From Apophysomyces variabilis (taxonomy: Eukaryota > Mucoromycota > Mucoromycetes > Mucorales > Mucoraceae): a DNA stretch of 64,000 bases. Within the stretch, counting starts at the first letter, position 1, and the number at the start of each line of letters is the position of its first letter. Shown one piece after another: positions 1-11,859 of the stretch. Both the position numbers and the translations under genes were made by a program. The notes under the pieces are model-generated. The model did not search any database. It was not told where the DNA came from and worked only from the letters and a program-made list of their open reading frames with translations. The stretch is taken from contig MZZL01000398.1 of the NCBI GenBank assembly GCA_002749535.1, positions 62,001 through 126,000 on the forward strand. The letters run 5' to 3'.

Positions 1-117
1 AAGATCACATTGCGTGTGTCACAAGATTGTTTTTCACTTAATAGCAACATATCTTTTAGATATGGTTATCTGTTCAAAAAATGGGGGACATCAGGACAAT
101 GAGTTGTCTTTTTTTTT

Positions 118-745
118 TTGGTTTCAGATACAGCAAATCAAAGCAGTCATTATCAATCACGGTTTGCATAAATGTCGTCCCTTCTTTTCCCATCACCTTA
201 ACTCTCTTTAACCGGGATGTATTCCCTCAAGAAAAGAAGACCACCCCGTTTGCCTTCAGGAAATATATTCATGGCAGCATTATCCATTCAAGGATTGATT
301 CTCTACTTTGCGCAAGGTAAGTATCCACCATTAACTCATGATTAACATAGCTTATGCAAAGTGAAATAGATTATTCATGTATCAAGGAAAATAGCGATAT
401 GCTTCACTGTATGAGGATAGTGGAAAGGACAGGGACACGCAATTCAGGTATTTTGCATTCACCCAGTTTCGTTTTTCAAACTGACATCCTATTACCATTA
501 GACGACAACAGACCCAGTCGAAGTCTTCGGATTTCAGAGGGTGCTACTTACACCGCCAGTGCAGACTTGCTCGATTATATATTCAAAGCAAGATCTAAGA
601 TGAGCGCTTAATTCAGTATTGTCAGCATGGGATCTTATATCAAGATCTGCCGAATTGTAGTTAGTCTCCCCAATTTTCCCCTTAGTGCTACTGAATGTAA
701 GACTTTAGCACACAGTAATTGTTGTACATTTTTACAACTAGTTAG
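118..745. repeat. Diverged tandem duplicate, copy 1
   Basis: This stretch aligns by eye with 1476-2105 over its whole length (roughly three quarters identity, with small gaps). Both copies keep a TTTCAG/CAACAG acceptor-like site on the + strand, the core around 160-240, and a donor at the shared GCGCAAG (GTAAGT here, GTGAGC in copy 2). Reading frames between these sites do not agree between the copies, and copy 2 has a stop before the donor. It could be a decayed duplicated gene or a non-coding transcript. The product is not recognised. Confidence 0.6.
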
Positions 746-1475
746 TTAATTATAACAATTTATGCTTACTGCGCGTCGGACTAAAGTTGCGATATCTTTT
801 ATCAAATAGTACTGTATATTCGTATAAAGGGAATTCTAAGGCAGTCTACCATGTCCCTGAGTCTCGCCGCAATCAGTGGAAATGCGTTATGATTTCCTTA
901 AGAGAATCACATCTGAATTGCCATAGCCTTCATGCATCTGAATTATGTTGCTTTGGCTTAACCTGTTTGACAGCCTTTCGTTCCTGTGTCATTGGATGGT
1001 AATAAGCGAGGTGTATGAAGCCACAATTGTAACATAAACAACATATTTCTATAGCGACCAGATATCAGTGCTTTGTATTTGTAGTTTGCCCTTCAGCAAG
1101 CAAACTTGAAACGTAAAGTTATGGACGTATATGTAGTAATAGGCTTATATCTCGTCTTGATGAGCTGGTGACAAATGTCAAAGTGCTAGATAATGCTTGA
1201 ATGAAGTAGTACTACAAATCCTCTGTATCTTTTTATGTTACTTCAACTAGACTCCGTAGTTATGGAATGGTGAAGTTTGTGCTAAAAAGGATACAAATAC
1301 GCACCATTAGCAGATAGATTATGCCAAAAGTACATTTTATTTAAATCAACTTGAATACGAAGTTCATTCAAATGACGTAAAAATTAGATTCATGCTTAGT
1401 AAATGGAAGTATATACTGATACCATTTACCCACCGTCTGCAGGGAATACCATCGGTAGTATTCGTACTATAGCAG

Positions 1476-2105
1476 TTTTTTTGACAACAGATATGGCAAT
1501 AAACCGATCTTTATCAATCATGGTTTGCATAAAAGCCATCCCTTCTTTTGCCATCACCTTCACTTTCTTCAACCAGGATGTAACTCCTCAAGAAAGGAAG
1601 AACAGCGCGTTTGCATTGAAGAAAATATACTCATGTTATGATTACTAATTGAGGAATTGCCATTCCCCCTTGCGCAAGGTGAGCATACACCATAGCTCAT
1701 AAACATAGCGTATGTAATAGAAATAGATGATCCAATGTATTCAGAAACACAACCATGTGCTTCACTGCATGAGTCATCTGGAAGAACGGGGACATTGCAA
1801 TCCAGGGATTTTTAGTATAGTCGTAATTCCTTTTTCCAGGCTAAAGATTGCGTTTTCATAGGTAAGAATAAAGCCACTGGAAATCTTCCGATTTCAGAGC
1901 GTGGCACTGACGCCGCCAGTGCAGACTTGCTCAGTTCTAGGTTAGAAAAGACTTGCGAGGAGCGCTTGATTCAGCATTGTCCAGCAATAACCTTCTTATT
2001 TCTAGCCCTGTCAAATCATAGCTAGCTTCCCCCCTATTTTGCCGTACGTGCCACTGACAAGACTTTGGAACACAGTTACTGTTGCGGATTTTTCATGACT
2101 AGTGA
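1476..2105. repeat. Diverged tandem duplicate, copy 2
   Basis: Second copy of the sequence at 118-745, in the same orientation and offset by about 1.36 kb. Shared blocks include the segment around 1510-1600, the GCGCAAG plus donor near 1670, the CGCCAGTGCAGACTTGCTC block near 1915, and the CACTGAC...AAGACTTTGG block near 2050. The rest of 1-2439 shows no convincing gene. The last few hundred bases before 2440 are presumably the adenylate cyclase promoter and 5' UTR. Confidence 0.6.
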
Positions 2106-2439
2106 AAAAGGTGTCATTATTACTGAAGTGGAAACAAAAGGATAATTAGCCATTTTCACCTTAAGCGGAAGATAACAGACTTATATGCCACGCTTAGCGT
2201 ATTGCAATGCTGTTGGCTTAATATGCCCATATATATGCTAAACCAGAGGTTTCCTCAGTGTTTCAATGATGTTTTGTAAAAAAGAAAAGGCCGACGTTAC
2301 ACAAATAATTGGAAAGGTTAGTTAAGCTCGCTCAAAAATGGACAAGCAGCAGCGTTCCGGCAGACACTCCCATTCAGCTTCCTGGGATTCTGACCTGTCT
2401 CCTGCTTTCCATTCAGGAGTCCACAAGACATAAGACAAC

Positions 2440-5400
2440 ATGACGCATCATCCAAACCATAGTCATCAGTACTCTACAACAGATACGATTTTCACTAGGG
2501 TATTCGGTCATCATTCTTCGCAGGATTCATCTCGAGGTATGGTCAACCGCACTACAACTCTTCGCTCACTTAGATTCCTCCTTTCTTCGTTCTTTTTCTT
2601 CTTGTTACAGCTGGATCACCCACCCCGCAACTCACTGCCCCCGCACCAACCAAGACTTCATCGTCTATAACTCCACGCTCCAAGTCGCGTCATAACCGTA
2701 ATTCATCAGCCGGAACCATAGCATCTCCTATCCGTTGTTCGTCTCCTACGAGTGTTCCAACATCTCCCAACCCTATGCACCGACGACGTTCGTTTGACAC
2801 CCAGGATACTAGGGAAACATTGCAGCCGTCTGACTATCCCTCAGTTCAACTTCCAGTTGGGCCGGCAAACGACAATGGTTCTTTTCCCAATACTCGTACG
2901 TTCCACGCGCCTAAATCTCAACACGGCAAGTCAAGCAAGGTGCCAAAAATAAATACGGTTCCGTTTCCCAGGGGCGGTCGACATATTGGCGAATCTAGTA
3001 TCAACCATGCGCCGATTACCAATCAAACAGTGAAGGTTGCATCCACACAGCCGGGTTTGCGGAGAAGTAACTCTGGAGATCCACACAAATATGATCATGG
3101 GCAACCTGGTAGGTTTAATACATGTCTGGAGTGGAATCTGGCGGAGTACGAACTATCCGAGCGATCCGTCTCACTACTTCCGACAGATCCTGGATTGCTT
3201 ACAGCTCAGGCACCGAAGGATAAAAAACGTTCTTTATTTAGAGGCTTCGGGAAAAAGAAGAGTGAGTATTGCAAAAGAGGGTTTGCCCAGTCTCATTTTG
3301 CTCCCTTGCCTAGCTGGGCAGTCTATTGATAACAGCTCACAACATCGTGCGCATTTTTTAGGTCGCAGCGATCTCAACCATTCAGCATCTTCCGTCAATC
3401 TGTCAACTACTAGCCCTTCTCTTGCCTCTGCCCATAATAATAATTCCTCAATCTCCCTTAATCAACGAAAAAAGTCAAATGATAACGATATTCGATTTAT
3501 TCAACATCATCCCTTGGATCCTCCTGCCATCGAAGACCCTTTTAGGTTTGTCCAGAGAGGTCATCATCATTACACGTCATATGGTCACGGAGAACGCAAA
3601 AAGTCATCTGGATCAAGTACTAGTCGCAGAGGAAAAGACTTTGATAAATTTGTCAGCAGTGATCGTACCACAATGCTTAAAGATGTCAGAGTATGTTCAA
3701 ATCCCATTATCGTTTGGTCATTGATTTATTTTCTATTATCTTGATCCACTTTCCTCTTCTAGGAGATTGAACGTAGGTTTTTATCTTTTCGAATATCGTA
3801 CTTACAATCTCTGTTAGTTGATCAAAATTTTACTAGCCTAGAAGGCATAGTAAATCCGGAATACTACATTCAAAACCAGAATGACGTACTTGCACCTGCG
3901 TCTGTATTAATACGCGATACGGTGAGCGGATAATCATAATGATATAGGGAATAAGAGGGTTTTACTTATCGATATTCAGAGTTTCGATTCTTTATCGGCA
4001 GTAGAGTCTTGGGCACCACCTGACAGTTGGGCTGTTCAGCCTCCCAGCATGAAGACTTCAGGTATGACAGCCGGATCAACATTGATAGACGAAGAAATGC
4101 CAGAATTTGACGAATACTCAATTATGGACGAGAAATGGGATGTCACCAAGAAGAATGTGAGTCTATCTTCAGAGAAACGAGGACGCTTAAATTTTCGTTT
4201 TGTTAGTTTTGTATACGCATCTTCCGGCCTGACGCCACTTTCGGCACCTTGCAGTTGCCGCTTAATGTGACAACCAGTGAGCTCATGAATAAACTTGCTG
4301 GTAAATTCTTTCTACAAGACATGAGCAAGCACAACTTGGTTTTTAGCAGACACAATCTCGGTTTGTATAACAATGAATAATAAGGAGTGTAATTCTTAAT
4401 AATTGATGAATAGAACGAGTGCTGCAACCAAACGAACGCCCACTACAATTACAAAAGATGCTATTAGAGCAGATGGGATATACCGATGAAGATAGAATCG
4501 AAGATGTCGGTCGTGAAGATAACTCATACTTATTACGGTTCACCTTTGGACCTAGTTTGGCATCGCCGATTCGAGAAGAATCCGATCCAGGCGAGCATGT
4601 AGACTTGCAAGGCAGGAATCTGCAGACCATTCCCATTTTTCTTTACAGCCATGCTTCCTACGTCATATTTCTGAATCTATCCAGAAATTTATTGATGGAG
4701 ATACCAGTAGATTTTGCTCAATCATGCGCGAATCTGAACGAATTATGGCTTGCCAACAACGATTACGTCACGATACCACCATCTACTCGCATTATTCGGT
4801 CATTAGAACATCTCAATATATCCAGCAACCGTTTAAGGGATCTACAACACGCTCGACTTGAGGAACTGGAGAATTTAAAAACGTTGTGTGCTTTTAACAA
4901 TAGGTTGGAGTCACTACCGATGTCCTTGGCAACTTTACAGCACTTGACCTTTCTATCCGTTTCCAACAATTCGTTCACGGAGTTTCCCGAAGTTATTTGC
5001 CAACTGACCGGCCTTACTTATCTCGATATCAGCTTTAATAAGATTACTGAATTTCCGGATGAAATCGGAAACTTGGTAAATCTCGTCCATTTGTTCGCTA
5101 TCGCTAGCCGTATCAGCGGAAGTCTACCATTAAGTTTTGGGAAGCTTGTGAACCTGAAAGAACTAGACATCAGGCAGAATTTCATAACGGACCTTGATGC
5201 GCTCTGTCAGCTTCCAAAGCTTGAAACCGTCCACGTCGATTACAATGCCATCAGCATCGTTAACTGTGAATTTGCGAGCCTGAAACATTTCAAGATGTAC
5301 AAAAACCATCTGACGCAGTTTAATCTATTTCCAATCAAAAAGCGAGAAGAGATGGGTATACCCACGGGCATACACCAAACACCAACGAGTCTTTTGACGG

Positions 5401-8400
5401 ATCTCAACTTATCCAATTGCAAACTCTCTTCTCTACCTGAAGATGTGTTTCTTAATGCAACTTTATTGGAAAACCTTGTATTAGACAGTAATACGTTGAA
5501 TTCTATTCCCTCAAGTATCGGATCATTGGGTAAACTTGTGCGACTGTCCGTACAGAACAACAACCTCGATAGCTTACCTGTGGAAATATCACGATTGAGC
5601 AACCTCAAGGAATTGGATGCACAGAAGAACAACTTAAAAACTCTTCCTAAAGAGATATGGTTGTGCGCGTCATTGAAAGCCCTAAACTGCTCGTCAAATC
5701 TTTTGCAATGCTTTCCACAACCGTATTCCGCCCCAGGTGTTGCATTACATCTTCCATTGACGCCTCAGGCAGATGCAGTAGTTATCCCTTCAGTGATGGC
5801 TAATGCCGCTTCGGATAGTGTACTTCCGAGTCAGCTCGGAACCAACGCTGGTCAAGGTACTGTGCCAATGACACCTAGCGGGGATCTGGCTCAGCGCTAC
5901 TTACCTGCAAAATCCAATCATGCAACTCCTGGTCTGGATTTAGCCTCAGCTAACACAGCAGGCGTACTACCTCCTCAAGCACCTCCGAACTTTAACCCTC
6001 CCTCCTTCTTCGCCAGTCCGCGTAACCATCCTCCACCACTATCACTATCCCTTAGGAAATTATTTTTAGGCGATAACCGCCTAACTGATGATATCTGGTC
6101 GCCATTATCACTGTTTCTAGAGCTGCGGATACTCAACCTCTCTTTTAATGATCTTTACGAGATCCCGCCAGAAGGACTTTGCCATCAGCATCTCTACGAG
6201 TTGTACTTATCGGGAAATCATCTGACGTCTCTACCCGCAGACGATATCGAGAAATTGAGCTATCTACGTGTCTTGGCCGTAAATGGCAACAAACTACAGA
6301 CCTTACCTGCCGAGATAGGCAAATTACGAAAACTGCTAGTATTGGATGTAGGAAATAACATCTTGAAGTACAACATCGCCAATTGGCCGTATGATTGGAA
6401 CTGGTAAGTACGGAAACAATCATGAAATATAGCTAGATCCGACATGAAAACATAGGAATTGGAATCTTGGTCTCAAGTATCTCAACCTATCGGGCAACAA
6501 ACGTCTCGAAATCAAAAAGACGCATCCTGATCCAGCGAATCCAAAAGATAAGGACTTATCCGATTTCAGCGCCTTGACGAGGTTACGCATGCTTGGCTTA
6601 ATGGATATCACGATTCTTGGCGTGTCGATACCCGAGGAATCGTACGATCGTCGTGTTCGTACATCTCCTTCTGAAGTCAACAGCATGGCATACGGTATTG
6701 CAGATTGGTTAGGCCAAAGCGATCATTTAGCTACATGGGACCTAGTAATGCCACGATTCCAAAATAACGACGAAGAGTGCATATTTGGTTTGTTCGATGG
6801 GCGCAAGAGCACTAAGTCCGGTTGCAAGCTGACCAAGTTCTTAAATGATAACCTAACCTATCATTTCCTGAGTCAACTCCGAAAGAACAAGCACGAGGAC
6901 TCCGTTGTATCTGCTATGAGACGTACATTTCTGTCTTTGGAGAAAGAACTCGGGTCAAACCCCGGTGACGAGAGAGATGCCGGCGCATCTGGTGTTGTGT
7001 GCTATATTGCGGGTACTAAGCTTTATGTGGCCAATATTGGAGATGCTCTTGCGGTCATATCCCGAAATAATGGGCAAGCCTTTGAGATAACCCAGAAGCA
7101 TATCCCTCTTAATCCCAGCGAAATCTCACGCATACGTGCAGCTGGAGGATTCGTTTCTAACTCAGGCTTGCTCAACGGAGAGCTAAACGTGTCAAGAAGC
7201 TTTGGCCACTTTCACCTTATCCCAGTGGTAAATGCGAATCCATACGTATCGACGATCGATCTCACAGAAGATGACGAATTTGTCATTATGGCATCACGAG
7301 GCTTATGGGATCGGATGTCGTATCAAACAGCTGTCGACATCGCTCGCACCGAGAAAGACGACTTGATGGCTGCTGCTCAAAAACTACGTGACTTTGCAAT
7401 TACTTATGGTGCTGACGACAAGGTTATGGTCATGGTGATCGGCGTCAGTGATCTATTTGATAAGCGTGATAAGCGCTTACGGCTTCGGGGAGTCAACCTT
7501 GGGCCAGGTCGTGGAGGTGGCGTTGCAGATGCTGTCGGGATGCACTTGGACGATCCTAGTGGACTACTAGTTGGTAAAAGCAAGCGAAGATGGAAAGAAG
7601 ATGGACCAGGGGATTCCGTAAGCTACAACGGTAAAGAAGTTCTTATTGCTAATAATGTCGATTGTTAGACTCTAGCACGCTTGGATAGAGAAGTTCCTCC
7701 GCCCACCGATCAGGTAGCGCTTGTATTTACTGATATTAAGAGCTCGACCCAGTTTTGGGAGACGCAGCCTGAAAACATGCGATCTTCTATCAAAATCCAT
7801 GATAAGGTGATGCGCCGTACCCTGCGAAGTGTTGGTGGTTACGAAGTTAAGACTGAAGGTGATGCGTTTATGGTCTGCTTCCAAAACATTACAGCTGCTC
7901 TTCTTTGGTGTTTTACCGTCCAGCTTCAGTTACTCGAAGCTGACTGGCCAGCTGGCATTGTCGATACCGAAGAAGGTCGCGAAATTGAAAAAGATGGCAT
8001 TGTTATCTATAAAGGTTTATCTGTCCGTATGGGTATCCACTGGGGCATGCCCGTCTTTGAACGCAATCCCATCACTAATCGTATGGATTATTTTGGACCC
8101 GTGGTCAATAAGGCAAGTCGTATATGTAATGCTGCAGACGGTGGTCAAATCTGTGTGTCTTCGGATGTTGTGGCAGCGCTTCGAAACTTTCCCGGTGTAA
8201 TTGACAATGATGACAACACGAGTACGGCAACGGATGATTCCAATGCCGCACTGGCAGCTGGTATGAATCATTCTGTGAACCGAGATATTCAGCAGCTTAA
8301 ACGTCTTGGATTCCTTATGATGGAGCTCGGGGAACATCGGCTCAAGGGATTGGAAACACCAGAGATGCTTAGCTTGGTATACCCGAAGCAGCTTGCTGCC

Positions 8401-9086
8401 CGCATGGAACTTGCAAAGCGGGAAATGATGGAAGCTCAAGCCGCATCTGATTTGATGAAAATGCCTATTTCACCCAAACCATCCGCAGAACCTTCATTGG
8501 CACCTTCCCCCCGAATAGAACCTATAGATCAAGAGTCCAGGGAAATCTCAGAAGCACCTACGCCTGTTGAACTGGAAGTGGAGAAACCGTCTAAAACGAC
8601 CCGTATAATAGATCCTAGTTTGGTGTGCGCTTTAAACAATCTTGCGGTACGTTTGGAACGTATTACCAATGGTACTGTTCTATCGAATGGAAAGACGGGG
8701 GCTTCAAGTCATAGTATGTACGCATCGAATCTTTCGAGTGGAACTTCAGAAAATACCATTAGCTGTACGACGACAGGCGTTGGTCGTCTGTTGGATCAGC
8801 ATATTAAGCAAAACGCGACCGACGAAGAGCTGGCCCTGCTCATGGAAAATTTCGTTGCACGAGTTGAAGTAAGTTATAATGATGTAGCGTACCCATTTTA
8901 CTGAGGGTTATGATCGCGTAGAATGCTGCATCCGCTCTTTATCTACAAAAAGTGGGTCATTTCGCCAACGTTCTTGAAAAGCTAGGGGATGCTATTGAAC
9001 TCGATCCCATGCATATTCTAAGGGCCCTGCAGATGTACTCCGAAGTCGCTGGTCTGTCTACATCATCTTTGTCGCCATTTTACTAG
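2440..9086 (+). CDS. CYR1: Adenylate cyclase (Cyr1-type)
   Basis: Makes cAMP from ATP downstream of Ras and G-protein signalling, at the membrane. Exons 2440-2536, 2611-3261, 3362-3690, 3763-3921, 3980-4156, 4207-4360, 4414-6403, 6456-7617, 7669-8868 and 8922-9086 join in frame to 2027 residues, about the length of the yeast enzyme. Seen in order: a Ser/Pro-rich disordered N-terminus; a Ras-association domain (about residues 470-540, IRIFRPDATFGTLQ); a long LRR array from about 590, split by a Pro/Ala/Ser insert (5720-6040); a PP2C-like domain (about 1260-1570); and a class III cyclase catalytic domain (from about 1577) with both metal aspartates, in FTDIKSST and EGDAF. The PP2C domain looks inactive (FDGR for FDGHGG, ASRGLWD for ASDGLWD). 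The start is the first ATG of the open 5' exon; an upstream exon cannot be excluded. Confidence 0.95.
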
Positions 9087-9617
9087 CAATTTTTTCTGTA
9101 ACCAGTCTCCAATCCCATTCTTTTCAACGTTTCGCATCTTAATATTTCATTACATCATAACATTTTGGCTTTTTTTCCGTTTGAACAGTTGTATTCGTTG
9201 ATTGCTTGATTTCATATATTAAAAAGTAGTTAATAGTTAGTATTAGTCCAGACCTTGTTCCCTTCAGGCCAACAAAACGTTCTACAGGCCTTTTCTGTCT
9301 CGCTGATACAGGAGGCAAAGTAGGTAATCAACGTGCCAAGATAAGTTTCTCTATCACATAAGAACAAACCAAGCAATATACAACTGTGAGCTTTATCTCT
9401 GGATGATCTGCACTCCCTGTTTTTCCGGATTACGTATAGCTTTTAGAATGCATCCGAAATACGGCGGATATGAAAGTCCAGGACGTGCAAGTACAATGTG
9501 CGCCAAAAGTCAATGAGGAATAACTCCGATCACAAGACATAGCAACAAGAATTTGGATGATATTCCTTGTAGTAGGCAAAAGAAGGTTGCTCAATCTCTT
9601 TATCGAATATTTTCAAT
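9087..9617. other. Intergenic between convergent genes
   Basis: AT-rich spacer between the cyclase stop and the V-ATPase subunit d stop, presumably holding both 3' UTRs. No open frame or repeat was supported here. Confidence 0.6.
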
Positions 9618-10930
9618 TTATACGGGGACGTAGTTATTAATTTTGTCCTTTTGGTTCTGAGAGATACACTCAGCAATCCAAACAATGTTACGAACCTCCT
9701 GTTCTTTCAGCTTTAGGTATGCATAGAATACACCATAGTTAAACTGTTGCTGGAAGGCCAGGCGATTCAAGAAAACTTCGTGCTCAAAAAACTTGTCTTC
9801 CAAAGTCCTGGTGCTGGTAGCCGTGTCAAAAAAGGGTCGGAAATCCTGTATCGTATACTCTTAGCATATATGCTCAACCAGCACCAATACAATTTTTACC
9901 GAGAACACTTCGCAAGCTGCCTTGACTTGCTCGATCTCATCAGCAACACCTAATTTTGCATTTCCTTCAGGATACAATCTGCCAATAGTGGGGAAGAGCT
10001 TTTTGCGATCTTCTTTTGTGAGTTCAGTATTAAACGAGTTAATGGTAATGTTAATGGTACGACGATCTGCCTCGAACTATTATCCCATGGGAGTTAAAAC
10101 GTGAATCGTCAATCCTAGATCAGAAAGTACTTACACGAAGGATCTCTCCCATCACTTCAGCAGTTGGTCCTCCCAAGCTTTGGCAAAATTCATAGAAATC
10201 TTCTAGATAAGCTTTGTAAAGCGTGTTTCGAATAATTTCAATATTGAGCTCATCCAGATCGTGAGCACTTAAACAGTTCGAAAAATAAGGAGCTAGTGAA
10301 GATGTTAGATTTCTTTCCCTATCATAGTCAACCGAGAGATAAGACAAAATTACCCAAAGGTGTTTCAACGAGGACGGTGTTGTAGAGTTCGGCCACAGTA
10401 GTAGCAACACATAAAGCTGGCATAGAGTCGAAGTAACCCAGGGGATGGGCGCGCTGGAGTAATTCATGGGTATCGCGTTCGTGGAGAGTACCGGTGATCA
10501 ATAAGATGACATTATCAATCATGTATTGATACCTAAATCCAATATTAATAACTAGTATAAATGTATGATGTCTCAACTTGCGTAAGATAATCCAGGAACT
10601 TAGAAAGAGGTTGAACCGCGTTGGCTCGAAGATATTCAAACTCTTCAACCAATCGCTGTGTCAACTTTTCCTGAATGGTCGAAGTAGCAATAGGCGATGG
10701 TTCATTCTGCAAGAAAGTACCGTAATCCGTTGCTGCTAATTGCAAACGCAAATCTGGATAGAGAGGAAGGCTCAGTTTTCCGAGAAAGATGTGCCTACAA
10801 TGGTACCTTCGAGCGATTCACATTGCGTAAAGTTCATGTATTGGACGGAAGTTAGTATACCGGAACGATATCCTCGAAGGATACCGTCTACATAACCGTC
10901 ATTTGCGTTGAAGAAAAGCGCTGATGCCAT
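9618..10930 (-). CDS. VMA6: V-type proton ATPase subunit d
   Basis: Stalk subunit joining the V1 and V0 sectors of the vacuolar proton pump. On the minus strand, exons 10930-10807, 10753-10582, 10532-10354, 10292-10135, 10076-9900 and 9845-9618 join in frame to 345 residues, the usual family length. Recognisable signatures are the N-terminal [19 protein letters not shown], the central [18 protein letters not shown] and [20 protein letters not shown], and the C-terminal LEDKFFEHE and [18 protein letters not shown]. The second intron (10581-10533) starts with GCAAGT, so it is a GC-AG intron; the required phase rules out the nearby GTTGAG. The gene converges on the adenylate cyclase. Confidence 0.95.
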
Positions 10931-11084
10931 GACGAGAGAGAAAGACGATGGTGTGACAACCTGAAGCAGCTCAACTGAAACATCCAAGGCGGGACTGGGT
11001 TTTGTCCATGCGAACCAAATTGCTCCGAACAGCGTCAGTAAAGAGTGACGCTAAAAGCTTTCCTTTCTCCTTAGTTACAACGGT

Positions 11085-11354
11085 CTAAATCAAACTAGGT
11101 TGAATACTGAGACTTAGCAAGAATGCTGTATTCAAAATGGTGTTGAATGGATGGGTTTGATTGCAGGCTCCCGCAGTATTATTGCAGCAGAACTTGCTTA
11201 AGAACGATTCCAACCGGCTTTGCGTTTTATTATCCATGGTACTGCCTGACCGACTATGAGCCATAGATAGATCTTGCAATGTAACCAGATGATAAGTATA
11301 GTTTTTAAGCAGGACTTCGCTAAGTAGAAGGATACCTGCAGAAAAGGGTATCAA
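11085..11354 (-). other. Open frame of unknown status
   Basis: An 89-codon open frame on the minus strand, preceded by a good acceptor (TTTTCTGCAG before the codons for GILLLSEV). It could be the last exon of a gene or a relic. The flanking sequence offers no clean upstream exon, and nothing in the translation is recognised. It lies between subunit d and a dispersed-repeat copy. Confidence 0.25.
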
Positions 11355-11619
11355 TCGCTGAGGAGGGGACGTAACTCAGTTTCTGAGTCGAGTCGGAAGC
11401 TCCGCAACGGAACACATTAAACTTCATACATGCGCAACAAACCTTGTGGTGGAAGAACGGAAGGTACGAGTGGACTTAAGAAGGAACAAGATAATCAGGC
11501 TCAGTTCAAATGGGACAGATGATCAAGTCAAAGATCATGATCACTTTCGCCAGAGAGGACTACACAATTTTTCCATATTAAATAAAGGAAAAATGCATTT
11601 TTTGTTCATTGAATTATAT

Positions 11620-11850
11620 TTTACACTACTCTAACATGGATTTTTCGTCCATGGAAAGGACTAAGATTACGCTAAAGAATAATACGGTCATTAATGAATG
11701 TGTTATGCAGGCAGTTGCATTTTACTTACATCAATTTGGTCCTTCAGTGGAAACAAAATTCACTCGGGTATCGTGAAACGTAATTCATGGTTAGTAAACG
11801 GGAATGATGTGATGCCTTTTTGTTCACCCATGGAGAGTACCCTAGCAGCG
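11620..11850 (-). repeat. Dispersed spliced repeat, copy C
   Basis: Minus-strand copy of the repeat also seen at 14950-15345, 32465-32610, 38430-38835 and 49075-49340. Reading the minus strand: CACTAACCATGAATTA-like start, CGAGTGAATTTTGT, then GGACCAAATTGAT|GTAAGT, a ~55-nt intron-like gap, TTCTTTAG, and GTCCTTTCCATGGACGAAAAATCCATG. The donor and acceptor are intact in this copy. Confidence 0.6.
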
Positions 11851-11859
11851 GGGCTGGGC

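Noticed and set aside
5240..5632. 130-codon antisense frame inside the cyclase LRR region
   Set aside because: It is a shadow of the repetitive LRR coding strand.
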